Shown here piece after piece: positions 1 to 13,500 of a stretch of DNA of 64,000 bases; within the stretch, counting starts at the first letter, position 1, and each line of letters starts with the position of its first letter. Source of the DNA: Spodoptera frugiperda (lineage: Eukaryota; Arthropoda; Insecta; Lepidoptera; Noctuidae). The position numbers and the translations under genes are program-made. Under the pieces are notes generated by a model. It worked only from the letters and a program-made list of their open reading frames with translations, did not search any database and was not told the DNA's origin. The DNA lies in assembly GCF_023101765.2 (NCBI RefSeq), contig NC_064231.1, positions 3,982,501-4,046,500 on the forward strand. Direction: 5' to 3'.

Positions 1-344
1 GCTAAACGAATATTGACGTTTAGTGTTTGGTCAGACGGGTGCAATGAATACGGCCTTGCTGTCACAGCTTAAACTAAATAAAAATAATAACTGGGCCAGC
101 TTACGGTTAAGTGAGTTGCACCCAATATCTAATTTTATTCAGCCAAGGTCCCCTGATGATGTACGAAGGCCAGTGAATCATACAATATGAATGAAATATG
201 GAATACCAGTTGCCATCAATTTGTAAGTTCACGAAGGGACCATAAATCGTCTACTTCTGTCTGTCGCCTGTTGTTCGCAGTTTGCCCTTCTAGTACTATG
301 TCGTGATGATGTAAAAGATTATCTCATAGTTTCACCTACATGTA

Positions 345-510
345 TGTGTATGTATATAATATGTATGTCTGTGCGCGATTATCTCGCGTTCGGCTGAACC
401 GATTTTGATGCGGTTTTCAGACTTAAAGAGAAGGCTTTGGGGATAATACCTAACTTGAAAAATCGGACACGGTAAAGTAAAATAGAAAGCAGTTCCCTTT
501 TTTTTAGTTT
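345..510 (+). repeat. Interspersed repeat family C, copy 1
   Basis: It contains GCGCGATTATCTCGCGTT, then CAGACTTA, and ends in a GGTAAAG...TTGAAAGCGGTTCCC-like tail. Related copies lie at 21640-21725 and at 44135-44230 plus 44933-45020. Type of element unknown. Confidence 0.6.
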
Positions 511-1162
511 TTAGCGTCTTATGTCAAACCAATGGCATCCATAGACTACCTAATTGAATCAACCTATAACAATGAAATATCCAAAAAATATCACGTGAAT
601 ATGAATTAATTAAATCCAACAATGTAATTAAACCTGCACTAGTTAATACATTAGTAACAAATTAGAACAGCATGTCAGATGAACAGCAAAAACAAAATCC
701 GAATACAAGACACCAAAAATAGCCAACTGACTAACTAGTACTTTTGGAAACCTTATTTTAAATCACTTCACAGTTCGGCTGCTAATCTTTTTGTAACGCC
801 CATTAAAGACAACACACACACAATACATTATTGTTTATTTAGAAAAAGACATACTATCTATTTATCTAGACCAGTGTAGTGGGTGATTCAACGAGAACAA
901 ATGTGTAAGAGACCTGTCTACTCGTGTGTACATCTCTATCACATGACGTGGTTGCACCTAACAATAGGTTGCATTTGTTTTCTGAGGAATGCTTGTATTT
1001 ATTTCAATGTACTGGGAGAAGAAAGTATTGTTCAAGTTGAGTATTCTATTATTGGCAATGGTATATTGCTGATTGCTCTGTAAGAGGTCGTAGTGTAGAC
1101 AGAACTTGAACTTGCTATGTGCTAAATTATTCGTTTAATTAAAGCGTAACTTTTATCTTAGA

Positions 1163-1345
1163 GTCTTTTTTCAGGAGGGTAAATCATCCAATGACTTCTC
1201 TCGGCATGGGCGGGCGAGAGGGAGTGTCAGACTCTTACTGACTAAAAACCGGTTACCGGGGCTCCGGGTCGAAAAACAGGAGTAGGAACGGGGTAGTTTT
1301 TTCTTCTCTCTTCTCTCGCCTCAAACAAGGCGGGAGAACACAATC
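1163..1345. repeat. Two LINE tails in inverted orientation
   Basis: It starts with poly(T) and the AATCATCCAATGACTTCTC motif (minus orientation). Near 1250 it switches to the reverse complement of the same family (GGGGCTCCGGGTCGAAAA through AACAAGGCGGGAGAA). The two halves can fold back on each other. Confidence 0.65.
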
Positions 1346-4300
1346 TCATCACTTTCCAATAGAAAATCATTAATTTATCTACAAGAATATTTATTTAAAA
1401 AAATATAACTACTAATGAAGTTTCTGCTAACACCAATAATAGGTTGTCTGTAGTATATTAGCTCACAATCAGCGTCTGATAGGTAGGTCGCACATTACTC
1501 AATACCGCTACAACTGCTAGATGCAAATACTAGTTACAAATGAGAAACAGACAAACTGACTAGTGAGACTGTGGCTCAAGTTATAGGAGACCACTTTGTT
1601 TAGAATTCACTTCCACTTTATTCTTTGAATTTTTACCACAATTTTTAATACTTGTTTGAAGTCTGCAGATAAAAAAATCAGAACAACGACTGTCCGATAA
1701 GCTAATAATGAATAGAAAGGCTAAAAGGATTATTGATAAGAAACTATCAAATTGAAAAAGAAGAAATAAATCAAAAACAACAAAAGATGAAGTCCTTCAT
1801 ACAGACTCTTAAGATAATCACGACACATATTGACATTTAGATTCTTCGAAAACCAACAACACTGGCGATGTTTCACGACAATCAGACCAGAAACGAATAG
1901 TGACAAACATTTTATATCCATCAGTTTGTGAAGCACCTGTACCAGAATTTCCTCAGCTCCTCGTAAAACGGTTCACCTCAACACCTTCGTATGTCGTCAC
2001 AAATCTTGTACTTTACGCTCATTCCGAGAAGCAACGCGCGTTCGCCAGCATACAATGACCGATGGCATTGGCACGCCAGTTAAGATGTCTCAATTGTTGT
2101 ACTGATAGCAAGAGCTGTGCAGTTATTCGTGGCCCAACTAGATGTAATCAGGCCAGGTGTTCAGGAGTAACTGATGAGGATATTAATCTAAAAGATGATC
2201 TTCTAGTAAGTCCTTGTTGTGAAGAAAATGACGCGTAAGTCGGCATAGAAACAGAAACACTTGAGGTATAAAGTGATGATAAGATAGCAAATGTATGTTA
2301 TCCGATTATCGAAACACAAAACTATGCAGTCATGTGCACTACTTGTTTTACAAAGAGGCCGCCCAATACAGAAGAACAAAAAGCTAATAAAAATCCTATT
2401 GTAACAATGAAATATTCCGATCGCCCAAATCCTGACAGATAAAAACTGGATGATAAATAGCTCTACATAATTCCTATCATCCTCAATTAATAAACGCCCA
2501 CAAATATTAGTACGGACGGTCAAAACGAAGAAATAAATATAGATTTAATAATCACATATGAGCATGCAAGAATAAATCATAATGTAACGCACGGAAGCTG
2601 TAGACCTATGTTGTTATTAATTGTGACTAAATATAGAGTTTAGTTAGCCAATGATTTATTTTAACTTGGGTACGTTCACCTATGTCTTTATTTTATAGTT
2701 ACTTCTTTAAATAGATATCGTTGTTGATCGTAAAATATCGTCGGATGCCCTTTGGGTGGAGATTTATTTTCATGGTTTTTTCGTCATATTTAATCGAGTG
2801 CATCGTATTCATCAATCATGGTTTGGTATCTTTGTTGCGTGATACAAGTGGCATGTGGTGAAATGGTAGTAACTAGAACATCAACCTCATAAGAAATTCC
2901 TGATAAGTAGTTTGAAATAAAATAAACCTACTGTAATTTTCCTGAATTTAACATTTTTGTAATTTCAAAAATACTCTATAAAACAATTTCATATCATTCC
3001 AATATCAAAAATTAGGTACTCTTACAACGATTTTTTCAATGTCAAAGTTAAAACGTTAGGTTCTTTAGATATTCAAATTGAATAGTTGTTGTAAGGAATA
3101 AATCAGTCCCTCAGTCTCCAAGCTTCTCAAGTAGTAACAATTTCATGTGTAATGTTCATTCATCATTCGCGTCATTGCATTTCCATTAGCACCAATTAAA
3201 GTTTCACACAATCGTAATTAAACGAATTAGTTGGTTAACTTGAGTCAAAGAGGTGATATTTCAGTTCCACGCTGACTGCAGTAAATTAATTAACTGTCAC
3301 GTCAGTCACTCTGTATAATATAATTTTATTGTTTTCTTTTTATCTGCAATCAGTCACCAGACTTTAACCAGATTTCTTCAGTGATTCTTGAAGTGGATCA
3401 GAAAGCCAGTGCATCACTGTCCATTTAGAGCACATGGTTTCCTTTCTATATAATATAATGTAGAATTTTATTATTTTACCAAAATTATAATTGTGAGTAT
3501 GTATGTTAGTCAAACACGTCCAAACGGCCAAAGGGATCGGGATGAAATTTAAAACAAAGATAGAGTATGGTCTGGAATAAAACATAGGCTACCTTTAATC
3601 ACACAGGCTAAACCGCGGACAGAAACTAGTACGTCATAATTAATATTGTAAAGATGATGATGTGTATTACTATATTTTTATGGATGAGTAAAACCTTATG
3701 AATCTAAATGAAATGGTTGTTTTAGTATCTTAATGCTTTATTATGTTTGCTTTATCATACTGTGATAGGATACTTTAAATAGTAATAAAATCAATAATAT
3801 TTTCTTAAAGTAATTCACTTTATTGCGATAAAGACATTATTAAGATACTAAAGTACAGTTGGTTTTTACAAACTAATTGAACTTATAGATAAACTTAAAA
3901 AGACGTCTTACTTATCAATTTCATTTTATTTTTGACTTTCCTTGTATGATCTGACTTTCTTATTAAAAAACAATCTAAAGAAAATAATCAATATAAGCAA
4001 CGTCACGCCTTTTATCCCTGAAAGGGTTGGCAGAAGTTCACACAATGTCACATAATACCGCTATACAATGTACACCAACTTTTAACCATATGCGTTATAA
4101 ACCCCATGTAATATGAGGTGAGCCAATTGCCATTTACTGGACAAAGTAATCAATAGTTATTGCAATACCAACATGAGGCCGAAACTAAAATAAAATAAGC
4201 GTCAGACTAACTTCATCAGATCATACTCGTTACTCTCACATTGATACCCGCGGTCAAGAATGTATATTCTCGTTCATATTTTTAGTTCTGTATCCAGACT

Positions 4301-4459
4301 GATATATCAGAAAATAGTCATTGATAAATATACACTTGTATCGGAGTTGCCAGAGTTAAATATACAAGTAAAAAGCAACGCAATGATTGGACTGAATTAG
4401 GCTTGTTTCTATGTGAGCGGTCGAATGTTCAATGCATGTGCGGATAGCGATTTTGTTGA

Positions 4460-4935
4460 AGAAATTTATACGGGAGGGTGTGCCGGTCTCGTACCGGCTA
4501 AAACCACCGCGGTGTTCCTCCACTGCCTGTGGCCGTGATCCGGGCTGCCCTCACGGATTCACCGCACCCGGCAGGCTTCGACCTACCGCTCGTTTGTGGC
4601 AGGTCCCGCCACGTTGGCGGCCCTGGGAGGCTGCTTCCCTTCCTCGAGTAGCGCGCGTGGAACACTACGCTAACGCCTAACTCGCCTATACAGCGGACGT
4701 CTGACTCCCCAGTCAGTCGCCCGCAGGCCTTTCCTATGGAGGTCGTAGATCGGCTGCCGCCTCACGGCGCTGACGATTGGCGCGTCTACGGCGGGAGGGA
4801 AAAGATCTTGATTCCCTCTCCCTTTCAGCCGCTTCCTTTGCCAACATGACTTGTTCACAGAAGGAAGCGACTCCGTCCCATGCACTCTCACTGTCGACCA
4901 TAGCTTGTATAACAGTCGACAGTGAGAGGTCTACC
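4460..4935 (-). mobile_element. R1/Jockey-type LINE fragment, 3' end of ORF2
   Basis: On the minus strand a frame ending at the stop 4736-4734 encodes VASFCEQVMLAKEAAERE followed by an Arg-rich end and DLRPP. This matches the C-terminus of the reverse-transcriptase ORF in the longer copies at 44231-44932 and 61369-62135. It is GC-rich against AT-rich surroundings. Sequence diverges more than between the other two copies, so it is an older insertion or a sister family. Confidence 0.75.
4886..4929. repeat. 14-bp inverted repeat, hairpin
   Basis: CTCTCACTGTCGAC at 4886-4899 is matched exactly by its reverse complement at 4916-4929, with a 16-base loop. It sits at the 5' truncation end of the LINE fragment. 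Confidence 0.8.
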
Positions 4936-7576
4936 GTCCTTTAGCATCATTTAAATTAAGTAGCTAATAATCTTATCTTATCAAATAAGCTAAAATTAAA
5001 AAATCTTTTTATCTTGTGGTTTATTTTTGAAATTAGTACATTCATAGTCGGTATCTAGTTTTCTTAACATACGATTAGTTTTCATTAGCAGATTCGTCTT
5101 ACCTGTACACAATCACACAATCTGTAGGCTTAGTAGTTGGATAGCCTAATAACTTCTGATGTAACAAAGACATCCAGCTCTGTTTGCGACAACCTCATCA
5201 AAAAATCAAGTTCTAGGTTTATCATAAAAATTCATTATTAATTGTTCTATAAGAGACTAGAATACTTCTATTCAATTAGACTTCCTTGTTTTCCAATTTT
5301 GGAACAACACTTAAAACTTCTAAACAGAATTAAAAATCATTCAATCATTGGCCCGCCCACGCGCTCCGCCTGCAACATGCACCAGCAATCGTTATGCAAT
5401 TACACTCGATAGATTCGACCATGATCTTGATCCCGTTCAAACCGATTACACTGTCAATGACGATCACATGTCCGATTCGATCAATCGATTTTATTGCTTA
5501 CTTATCGAGCTATTGTTCGGTATCGGTATGTCATTTATTCGATGATAGTTTATCGATGTTTTGAAATGTTCTCGTATGTATTTCTGAATCGATTCTTTCC
5601 GGTTTGTTCGGTGTTTTTGTTATGAAATGAATGGGTGTCACTTGTGTTATGAGAGCTATTTTTTGTATGTTGATTTTGTCTTTCGTATCATTCATACCTA
5701 ACGTAATATAATCGTTTTATAATATAACACCAGGAATTCTATTCTATCTAAGTTTTGAATACAATTCCTGTATCGAGTGAAATATCAAATTATTTTCGAC
5801 CACAGCCTCTATTTCCAGCTCCCAAAAGAAAACACGAAATTATACTCTAAATACACCACACCAAGGCTATACATCATCTTTCCAATCTACTAACTATCCT
5901 TCTAAATTCGCCAATTCAAAAACCCCACCTCAAGAAACATCAATCACAGGGTATTCATACGTATGTAAAATGGCCATGATCTTGTCTCTCCAGCCTCCAC
6001 TCAAGTTATATGTATGATCTATTGTTTGTTCGTATTATCATGTAAAGTTCACTATTAAAATTCACAGTACTGTCAAGATGTGATGCAGATGGCATTGTAA
6101 TTGGAAATGGGAGCGAATGTAGACCTTTGTACCTAGTATGGGTTGTTGTAGTTTTGCAAAGATTGGCAGATTGATTCTATTAGAAAGGAAGAAAGAAATC
6201 ATCAGTTAAACTCTCACTTTTAGCTCCATAGCAACAGTCAGGAGTAGTTGAGCAGTATGTACTATTTTAAGAATGGTACCAGATTTCATTTTCCAAATTC
6301 TTAAACTAATCCCGATGTTGAGTACGAAAATGTAATCGATTTTATTCGGCAGTCTGACCGTAGATTAAAACTACCTAACATAGTTAGCAAAATTAATGAT
6401 TCATATTAAGTTATGAAGTTATACTCGTAACACATTTACAACTTTTATACCTAAAAACTCATTTCAACAAATTCATCCACAATGATGCATCATTTATCTG
6501 CATCAAATCGTTGCAGTAGTCAAACTTACAACAAACAACAGTTACTTATAGCACCGTAAACGCTCACAAAACCGATCAAAACAACTTTAACGATAACACA
6601 ATATAATCAAACAGTTACTTTCATTCACCTAACTTACGATAAACATATCAATACAAAGAACGTCTTGCATCATTACTTTACCAATTTCCTTCAATCATTG
6701 CCCCACAGACTTATAAATATTCATAACTATCTAATACGAAGTGTTCCGTACATGACAACCGTAGCTGTCTATCACTCCTATCACAATAGACGCTGTGATA
6801 ATACTCCAACGTGTGTCACTTTAGACGTTATTCTCATGTAATCTCAGATTACAAGCGGCTGAAACTTACCAACGATAAAAATACAGCTCTGAAAATAAAA
6901 AACATAGAAATTTGAACCTTATTGCCAAAGTTAAAGGTTCTAGATGTAAGTTGATGACGGCAAAAGTGGGTTTGTAAAAATATACATTTGGAATGTAATT
7001 CGATGAAGAGGTATTGAGTGAAGTATCGGTTATTTTATTGAAGAAATTTCAAGATAACCACGTTAGGAATATCTTAATACACGACTTACGAGGGGATCTT
7101 CAATGGAATTGCGTAGCGGTAGACATTTTGGAATGTTGAAGTATTTACTTTAAAAAGAACGTATTTATATGCATACCTATAGGAAAGACTGTTTACTAGT
7201 TCTAGCATCTTTGTCGTCAGATATTTTAATACTCATTGCAACTAATTACTAATTCTATGATTATCTTGAGCCACTCCCAATAGGATTTCCATATAACGAA
7301 CACACCAGAAATCAAAAGCCCGAATTAGTCGAACACATCAGCTGATGATTCATTACTATTTTATATTTGTTCAGATAAAATGAACACGCTTGCATATATA
7401 CAGACTAGCTTCATAAAGCCAGTAATTCTAAATAAAAACTTATGTCTTATTTGCAATCCAGCCACGAACATCAAAAATGCATAAAACAAATGAACGAGAA
7501 CAATTACTTCTCTACCAGTCTGTCACATTTATTGAACACAGTCGCGAAATAAATCAAAATAGCATTAAAATCACAC
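4936..7576. other. AT-rich intergenic DNA, no gene seen
   Basis: The only longer frame (5348-5545) is rich in CGAT words and has no recognisable domain. No repeats were recognised here. Confidence 0.55.
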
Positions 7577-7579
7577 AAC

Positions 7580-7681
7580 TACATATCTAACTATACAAAC
7601 CAGTATAAACTGACAGTTAAAAGAGTGAAAAGATCATACAAAGCGAGGTCTTGATAAACTGGTTATGTATAGATTGATGTG
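7580..7681. mobile_element. MITE family H, copy 1
   Basis: About 100 bp with terminal inverted repeats resembling CACATCAATCTATACATAACCAG. Copies 2 and 3 lie at 7798-7897 and 35888-35987. All three have the same length and internal CTCGCTTTGTGAG-like sequence. No transposase is encoded. Confidence 0.7.
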
Positions 7682-7797
7682 TTCTGTTTACATTGAACAA
7701 TTGGTAACAATCAGACGATTTGCCTAAGTCGTTACAGAGATGTCCTACATTGATATTGTAATTTGAGCTAGACCGTTAATGTTCTTGTACACGGCTG

Positions 7798-7897
7798 CAC
7801 ATCAACCTATACAACCCCAGTCTATCATGGTCTCACTTTATATGATCTTTCTGTACGGTCAACGGTCAGTTTATACTGGTTTTTATAACTTGATGTG
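7798..7897. mobile_element. MITE family H, copy 2
   Basis: Left end CACATCAACCTATACAA and right end TTTATACTGGTTTTTATAA then TTGATGTG form an imperfect inverted repeat. It lies 116 bp from copy 1. Confidence 0.72.
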
Positions 7898-8659
7898 TCG
7901 TATCTAGCAATCTTCCTAATAATAGACGCCTAATAACTTGTATCAAAAGAGTGTGGTCTACTTCTTTCTCCTACTGGGCTTTAGTATACGAGTCATTCTA
8001 GTCACTAATAATCGAAAAGATTATGTTACTCAATGATTTTGACAGAAAAAGGCTAATATCTAGAAAAAATAACTTATTTTAGCAAGGCATATCAACGACA
8101 TCAACAAAACAATGAAAGTAAGAAATTAAGTGGTATCCGAAAACAGCACTATTTTAAATCTAACTTGTCCCAAAAGGTATTTAACCTTAAACATTAATAG
8201 TGACGGGCAAACCAATTAAAATTTACAGTTTCCACTAAAAATGTAAATCAACATTCCTTTGGCAAAGCCTGACAATGCATTAGTTACATAATTATCTCCA
8301 AAATGGAAGACTGTGACCTTAAAGCCGGTCAATGTCAAAAACATGTTAATGTCCCATCCGACAAGGTAGGCATTCAGGCTTAATTTTCACTATTTAACAA
8401 ATTACAACTCAATGTCTTAGGCTATAAAGTTAAAATTTAAGTCACAGATGGAGATGGGTTTTTGACGTTTAGGCTATTGTTTCGTTTTTGGATATGTTTT
8501 TTTAAGTTGACCATCAGTCCATTATGTTAATATGTACAAGTTAATTTATTTCGTTATTAAATTTGGCTAAGCGGAACTGTAGGGATGTGCAAATTATTTA
8601 ACTCGTTTCAAAAACAATACTTTACTATTAAAATGATCCACTGCCGAGGATAGGCCTAC

Positions 8660-8903
8660 CGTAGATTGGACAACGGTCGAGAGAGACACTCCGCGGGTCG
8701 GGGATAACCGGCCGCCGTAAGTGCGGGTATATACGGACGGCGAGCAAGGGTGCCTCGCCGTCCGACGAGAATTGCGTTCCCACCCGCGCTTCAAAGAACC
8801 ATCAGTCCACAAAGATGGGCCCAGTGAGGCTGATGTCGAGCGGAGCTGCGGCCTGTCTAGTTGGTTACCGGGGCTCCAGTTTGAAATGTAGGATTAGGAA
8901 CAG
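8660..8903 (+). mobile_element. LINE 3' fragment in plus orientation
   Basis: It is the reverse complement of the region just after the ORF2 stop in the LINE copies at 44.5 and 61.7 kb (CCGCCGTAAGTGCGGG, then GACGGCGAGCAAGGGT). It ends in GGTTACCGGGGCTCC. Degenerate. Confidence 0.65.
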
Positions 8904-9200
8904 GCAGTGGCGGATTAAAGGTCCAGAGCGCTCTAGGCAATCACTTTATCGGCGCCCCTGTACCAGCCATAAATGGCCATCCTAATACTAAAAAATTTAA
9001 CTAGTTGTTTTTGCAATTACGATGACGTTGTATCATCAAACCCTAGACTTTAGTAGACCAGGACCCTTGTACTTACGCTAATGCTTGTAGATATAGATTG
9101 TGTAAAAGCTTAAATAATTTATTATTATTAATAAATGAAACAAAATAAGTTTTGTATATTTGTTTAATAAATAATTGTATCAATTTGCTAATTGAATGTA
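8904..9200. repeat. hAT-like terminal sequence and leader
   Basis: The sequence begins CAGTGGCGGATT at 8906, which resembles the CAGTGGCG ends of many hAT transposons, followed by a CGGCGCCCC word. No matching right end was found near 10.5 kb, so the boundary is tentative. Confidence 0.35.
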
Positions 9201-9205
9201 ATATT

Positions 9206-9650
9206 ATAGATGCATCCTTAACGTTTGACGGGTGCCCTGCAAATTTTGCTATGGCTAAGATTTTAGGTTGTAATTTGGAGTCACCAGAAAATATCACACC
9301 CTTTTTCAAAGTTAATGGACAAGAGATTGTTATAATTCCAGACCCCGCGCACATGTTGAAATTAGTTAGAAATACACTTGGTCAAAAAAAGAATTATTAG
9401 ATGCAGAGGGTCGAACCATTTCGTGGCAGTATATTGAAAAATTAAATGAATTGCAAGAAAGAGAAGGTGTTCATTTAGCTAACCGTCTCAAAAATCAGCA
9501 TGTTAACTTTACAAAGCAGGTTATGAAAGTAAAATTAGACGCGCAAACTTTCAGCAATTCTGTTGCCATTGCCAAACCATGAAATTGCCAGAGTTTTCAG
9601 GATCAGATGCCACAGTCGAATTTTAGTTCGATTTGTAAAGTTATCAAATC
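9206..9650 (+). pseudogene. P-element/THAP9-like transposase fragment
   Basis: Two overlapping frames give TFDGCPANFAMAKILGC, IPDPAHMLKLVRNTLGQ, WQYIEKLNELQEREGVHLAN and KVKLDAQTFSNSVA. These are typical of the central region of P-element and THAP9 transposases. A shift to another frame gives KLPEFSGSDATVEF at about 9581-9622. Frames are broken near 9385 and 9580, there is no THAP finger, and both ends are missing. It is a dead fragment lying directly against an hAT fragment. Confidence 0.75.
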
Positions 9651-10440
9651 TACGTGCTACAATATTACTTAACCACCTGAAAGCTCCGCCAATGTTAACC
9701 GCCAGTCAACTGGATGGTATTAGAGATCTTATAAATACTTTAAAACCCATGGAAGCTGTGACAAAAGAAATATGTGTAGAAAAATTTGTAACATCAAGCA
9801 AAATTATACCAATAGTATCCTGTCTTATAAAAACATATAGTGCTATAAAGACGGAAACGGATGTTGGCTCTGCAACCAAAAATTATTTATATTATAATTA
9901 TTGGAAGAATTAAGAGATTCAGTACAGTGGAACAAGTACATGTTTTAGCTACCACGACACTACTGGATCCGAGGTTCAAGAAAATTCATTTCTCTGACAA
10001 ATTAGCATGCTCCAGAGTTATTAATAAAATTAATAATATGATTGTAACTTCAAAACAACAATTAGAGAACAATACAAATCATGAAAATCCAGAAAAAAAT
10101 TTGGAAATCCAGATGAAGGAAGCAGAAGAATCTAACATTTGGGAATTTCACAACAAGTTGGTAAGAAATCAGCTGCAATCAGAAAGTCAAGGAGACGGTT
10201 TACAAGATGAATTAAAACATTATTTAACACAGCCTGTCGTCGACTTCGAAACGTCAGACCCTATCACATATTGGTATCAGCAAAGAAATTCCTTGTACGG
10301 CTCAATAACACCGATTGCCAACAAATACTTTTGCATAGTTGGAACATTTGTTCCATATGAAAGGCTTTTTCTGTTGCAGGCAATGGTCTCCGTATATTCT
10401 AAAAAGGTAGAAATAATTCTGTTTTTTTTTCTGTGTTTCA
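9640..10440 (+). pseudogene. hAT-family transposase C-terminal fragment
   Basis: The frame near 9650-9900 encodes LTASQLDGIRDLINTLKPME and SSKIIPIVSCLI. After a frameshift near 9900 comes STVEQVHVLATTTLLDPRFK at about 9920, and later DPITYW with VPYERLFLLQ, a degraded version of the hAT dimerisation motif. The N-terminal half and the extreme C-terminus are absent. It resembles ZBED-type hAT transposases. Confidence 0.78.
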
Positions 10441-10504
10441 TGTTTAACCCGTTTTATTGTATTTTAAAGATTAACTAAAGATTTAAAAAAATCGTTAAGA
10501 TTTA

Positions 10505-10590
10505 AGAAGAACAGGGTGATCTTTAGTAAGAGTTTGACACTCCTTCTTGCCTCGACCAAGACGGAAGAAGCTAATGGATGCATTTTCCTT
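10505..10590 (+). repeat. LINE tail (family A), plus orientation
   Basis: Degenerate reverse complement of the tail: TAGTAAGAGTTTGACACTCC, CTCGACCAAGACGGAAGAAG and TGGATGCATTTTCC. No long poly(A) tail is kept. Confidence 0.55.
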
Positions 10591-10599
10591 CTAAAAACA

Positions 10600-13500
10600 A
10601 ACATAGTCTAAAAATGTCTTCTATCTAATAAACTACCAACAGTACTACGTTAAAATACAAGTAGCCATGCCTAAAACGGTTTACAAGCAAATGTAGACAG
10701 CAATAAAACCTTAAGAGCAAAAGTTAATGCGATACTATTACAGCAAGTGCCGATTATTTTAGTATTAACACTAACTTCCCAAGGAATAACTAACATAGTA
10801 GTGGCACATACTAGTTTACTTACACTACATTTACTCGAGAAACTACCAAGTTCAACTGAATAACTGTTTTGACCTAACATTTTGACTATGCCATTTATTT
10901 GGAATGCAATATTAAGGATTTTGTCATCGTTTGCCATCGTTTCTTGAAGAGTGTTGTCTGACGGGTCGAATTTTAGTACAAAAATAAATGCTAGAGGATA
11001 AGAATACTAAGAAATCGTTGAATTTGAAAAAGTTCCAAATAATTTGATCAGGGCGTCATTTCAAATATCATGACATAGTATGGACAGGAATCCAGCAAAT
11101 CTAATAGCTTCTGAATAATGAGAGCAACCCTACATGACAAGTACCTATGTAAATACCAGTAATCCACCTTGATCCAACATCATATTCAAGACGTAATTAT
11201 CATCTCATTACCATATCGCTGTTGTGTCTTGAAATCAATAGGAAAATGAGGTCATCACAGTCAATGGACGGGAGTAGTTGTAGCTCGCAAATTGTGTGTG
11301 TAATAGGGCAAGCTCAATGAAAACTGGACGCAATGTCAAGAATTGTATGGTGTGCGGAGTAAGCGAGGAGCGGGTCGTTGTTCATGTTGTATTTGTCTAT
11401 AGTTATTGTTTTTACTTTATGACATTTTTTCTGGTATTGCATGTCGATAGAGAGAAGCGTTTTACTTCCAAAGCAATAAATACTAAGGGGTTTTAGAAAC
11501 TTAGTTTTAGTAACTATTTACAAAATTGATATACAATAACGTTTTTAAACCAGCCCTAAACCAGCATTATGAAAAGAAAGTACTACTTTACAGTCCAAGT
11601 CAAAGGGCTAATAAAGAAGATGACTTGAAAAAATGACATCAGATTTAGTTCAAATCGTTTGGAAATGATTGAGCAATAGGTGGCAATTGTCTTCATTACA
11701 TCAAACAATAAACGTAAATATGCAGAATCACCACAACCATCACCAACGCTATTAGTCAAACAAAAGCAACCTTCATAATGGTATGAAATTAAAAAGCAAT
11801 TAATCTTACACCACGCACTAACCCACATAGCCCTAGACACCCACGAGAGGCGCCAAAGTTGACGCCATCATGAGTAAACAGCGATAATAATGATAAAATG
11901 GGTCACATCATCATAAACCAGCCCAGTACCTACTAAGGTGATCATGAAGTACACAACCAATTGAACAAATTAAAAGATGACATCGACGATCCTCTTAATT
12001 ATAATCGGCGTTAGAAGGAGCTTCTATTAAGTCTTGATTTAACTGCTCACGAAGGGTCAGTAAGATTGATCGCACATGAAGCTGGCCAATTTATATGCTC
12101 ATGAATTGAATGTGATGTGTGGTCCTCTGTTGTTAATAGAGCAAGCAATTATTCCCACGACTATCACAACAAGATTTGGTTGTTGCTCCCAATATTAATG
12201 GACGGACAGATTGCCAAAGGACATCGGGCGTTTTTTACCCGATTTTTTAAAAGTCGCGAACATAAACCAAAATATTTTTACATGATAGTGTTTGCAATCA
12301 TATTTAATATTGTGTAGTTATTTTGATTCACAATAATGGGAAAATGGAAATAATTAGTAAAATGAAAATGATATTTTAAGTTGACTATTTTTCCTAATTA
12401 CTAAACGACCGCTCAGTAAGTTAAAATATCACTCCGTGGTATTTTTGTAAACCCAATCAGACTAAATCCGTCAAGTTGATGTGCATGTTTCGTTCTCACT
12501 CTCGCCCATAGTCCTAAAACTGGTATACATATCTTGCGCTCGCGCAGGTAGCTAGCTTATCTTACTACATCGCAGTCCTTCGTCATCATCATCGCAGTCC
12601 TTCGCCAAAAGTTAAGAGAAAAATATGTTGTTTTAATTATTTTTGATTCCCCTTTTCCTCTTCAATTATTGCCCAAAAACATTTATAAATATTTTTTAAA
12701 TGTCCAATTTCTCCTTATTGCCACGACCCACAGATATGGGAATTATACCATTGTGAACTAGATTTAATTGCCTATCCACCGTACCTAATTTTATTTTTGT
12801 TCGCCGTAGGTAAGTGTCCCATACAAAAATGCCCGATGTTCTTTGTACAGTTGGACCATCATTCATCCACTTTGAATCAGACCATTAATTAAAAAGTCCA
12901 TCATCGTCATCATGATAATTCTCTATCAAGGATTAACAAACAATCATATGGCAATTTGAGGAATTGACTTCAAAACTACCGATGCTAATAAATGTAAAAT
13001 TAAATCGATTTAACATCCGATAGTAATAAAATTGAGCATATATACCAACAGAATCGATAATAATGATCCTAAACGAGTGATATCGATACATAATCGTAAA
13101 TAAGAAGCAGGGCATCACTGAATATATTTATAGTCCATATAAGTAGGCGGACTTCAAAGGAGTGCTATCAAAATCAACGAAACATCAAAGAGATAAGTAC
13201 TTGTAGATGTCTCCGTGAAACTATTCTAGGAATTAAGTCAGCCGTTCGACTGACAGTAACGTCTGGTGTGTGAGAAAGTCTCTTTTAGTACGGACAAACA
13301 TCTTTAACACATTTTGAACCTTATTCTTGTGCTATAATGTTGATATTCTATTAAAGGATTTTGGCTTGACGGTGTAGCTTGATGTGCTGTTGTCGTGGAA
13401 ACAAGGATTATGTTGGAAGATTTAATAAGATTTCATGTGTTGTAAGGATTTATGTCCAGATGTTGCAATTGAGGAATCTCGTTAGTCATGCGGCTTAGCA

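Larger units (their letters stand above)
1..4435. other. AT-rich intergenic DNA, no gene seen
   Basis: Apart from the two repeats listed separately (345-510 and 1163-1345), this is AT-rich sequence with short, low-complexity reading frames on both strands. No domain, splice-consistent exon or RNA gene was recognised. Confidence 0.6.

Noticed and set aside
5348..5545. 65-codon frame rich in CGAT
   Set aside because: No domain, no splice context, repetitive word use.
10671..10937. 88-codon minus-strand frame next to the hAT relic
   Set aside because: No recognisable domain, no relation to hAT or P transposases, and no splice context.
12200..12860. ACATCGGGC near 12210 and its complement near 12830 as ends of one element
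   Set aside because: Only about 15 bases match and the flanks do not; it could be chance or an eroded repeat.
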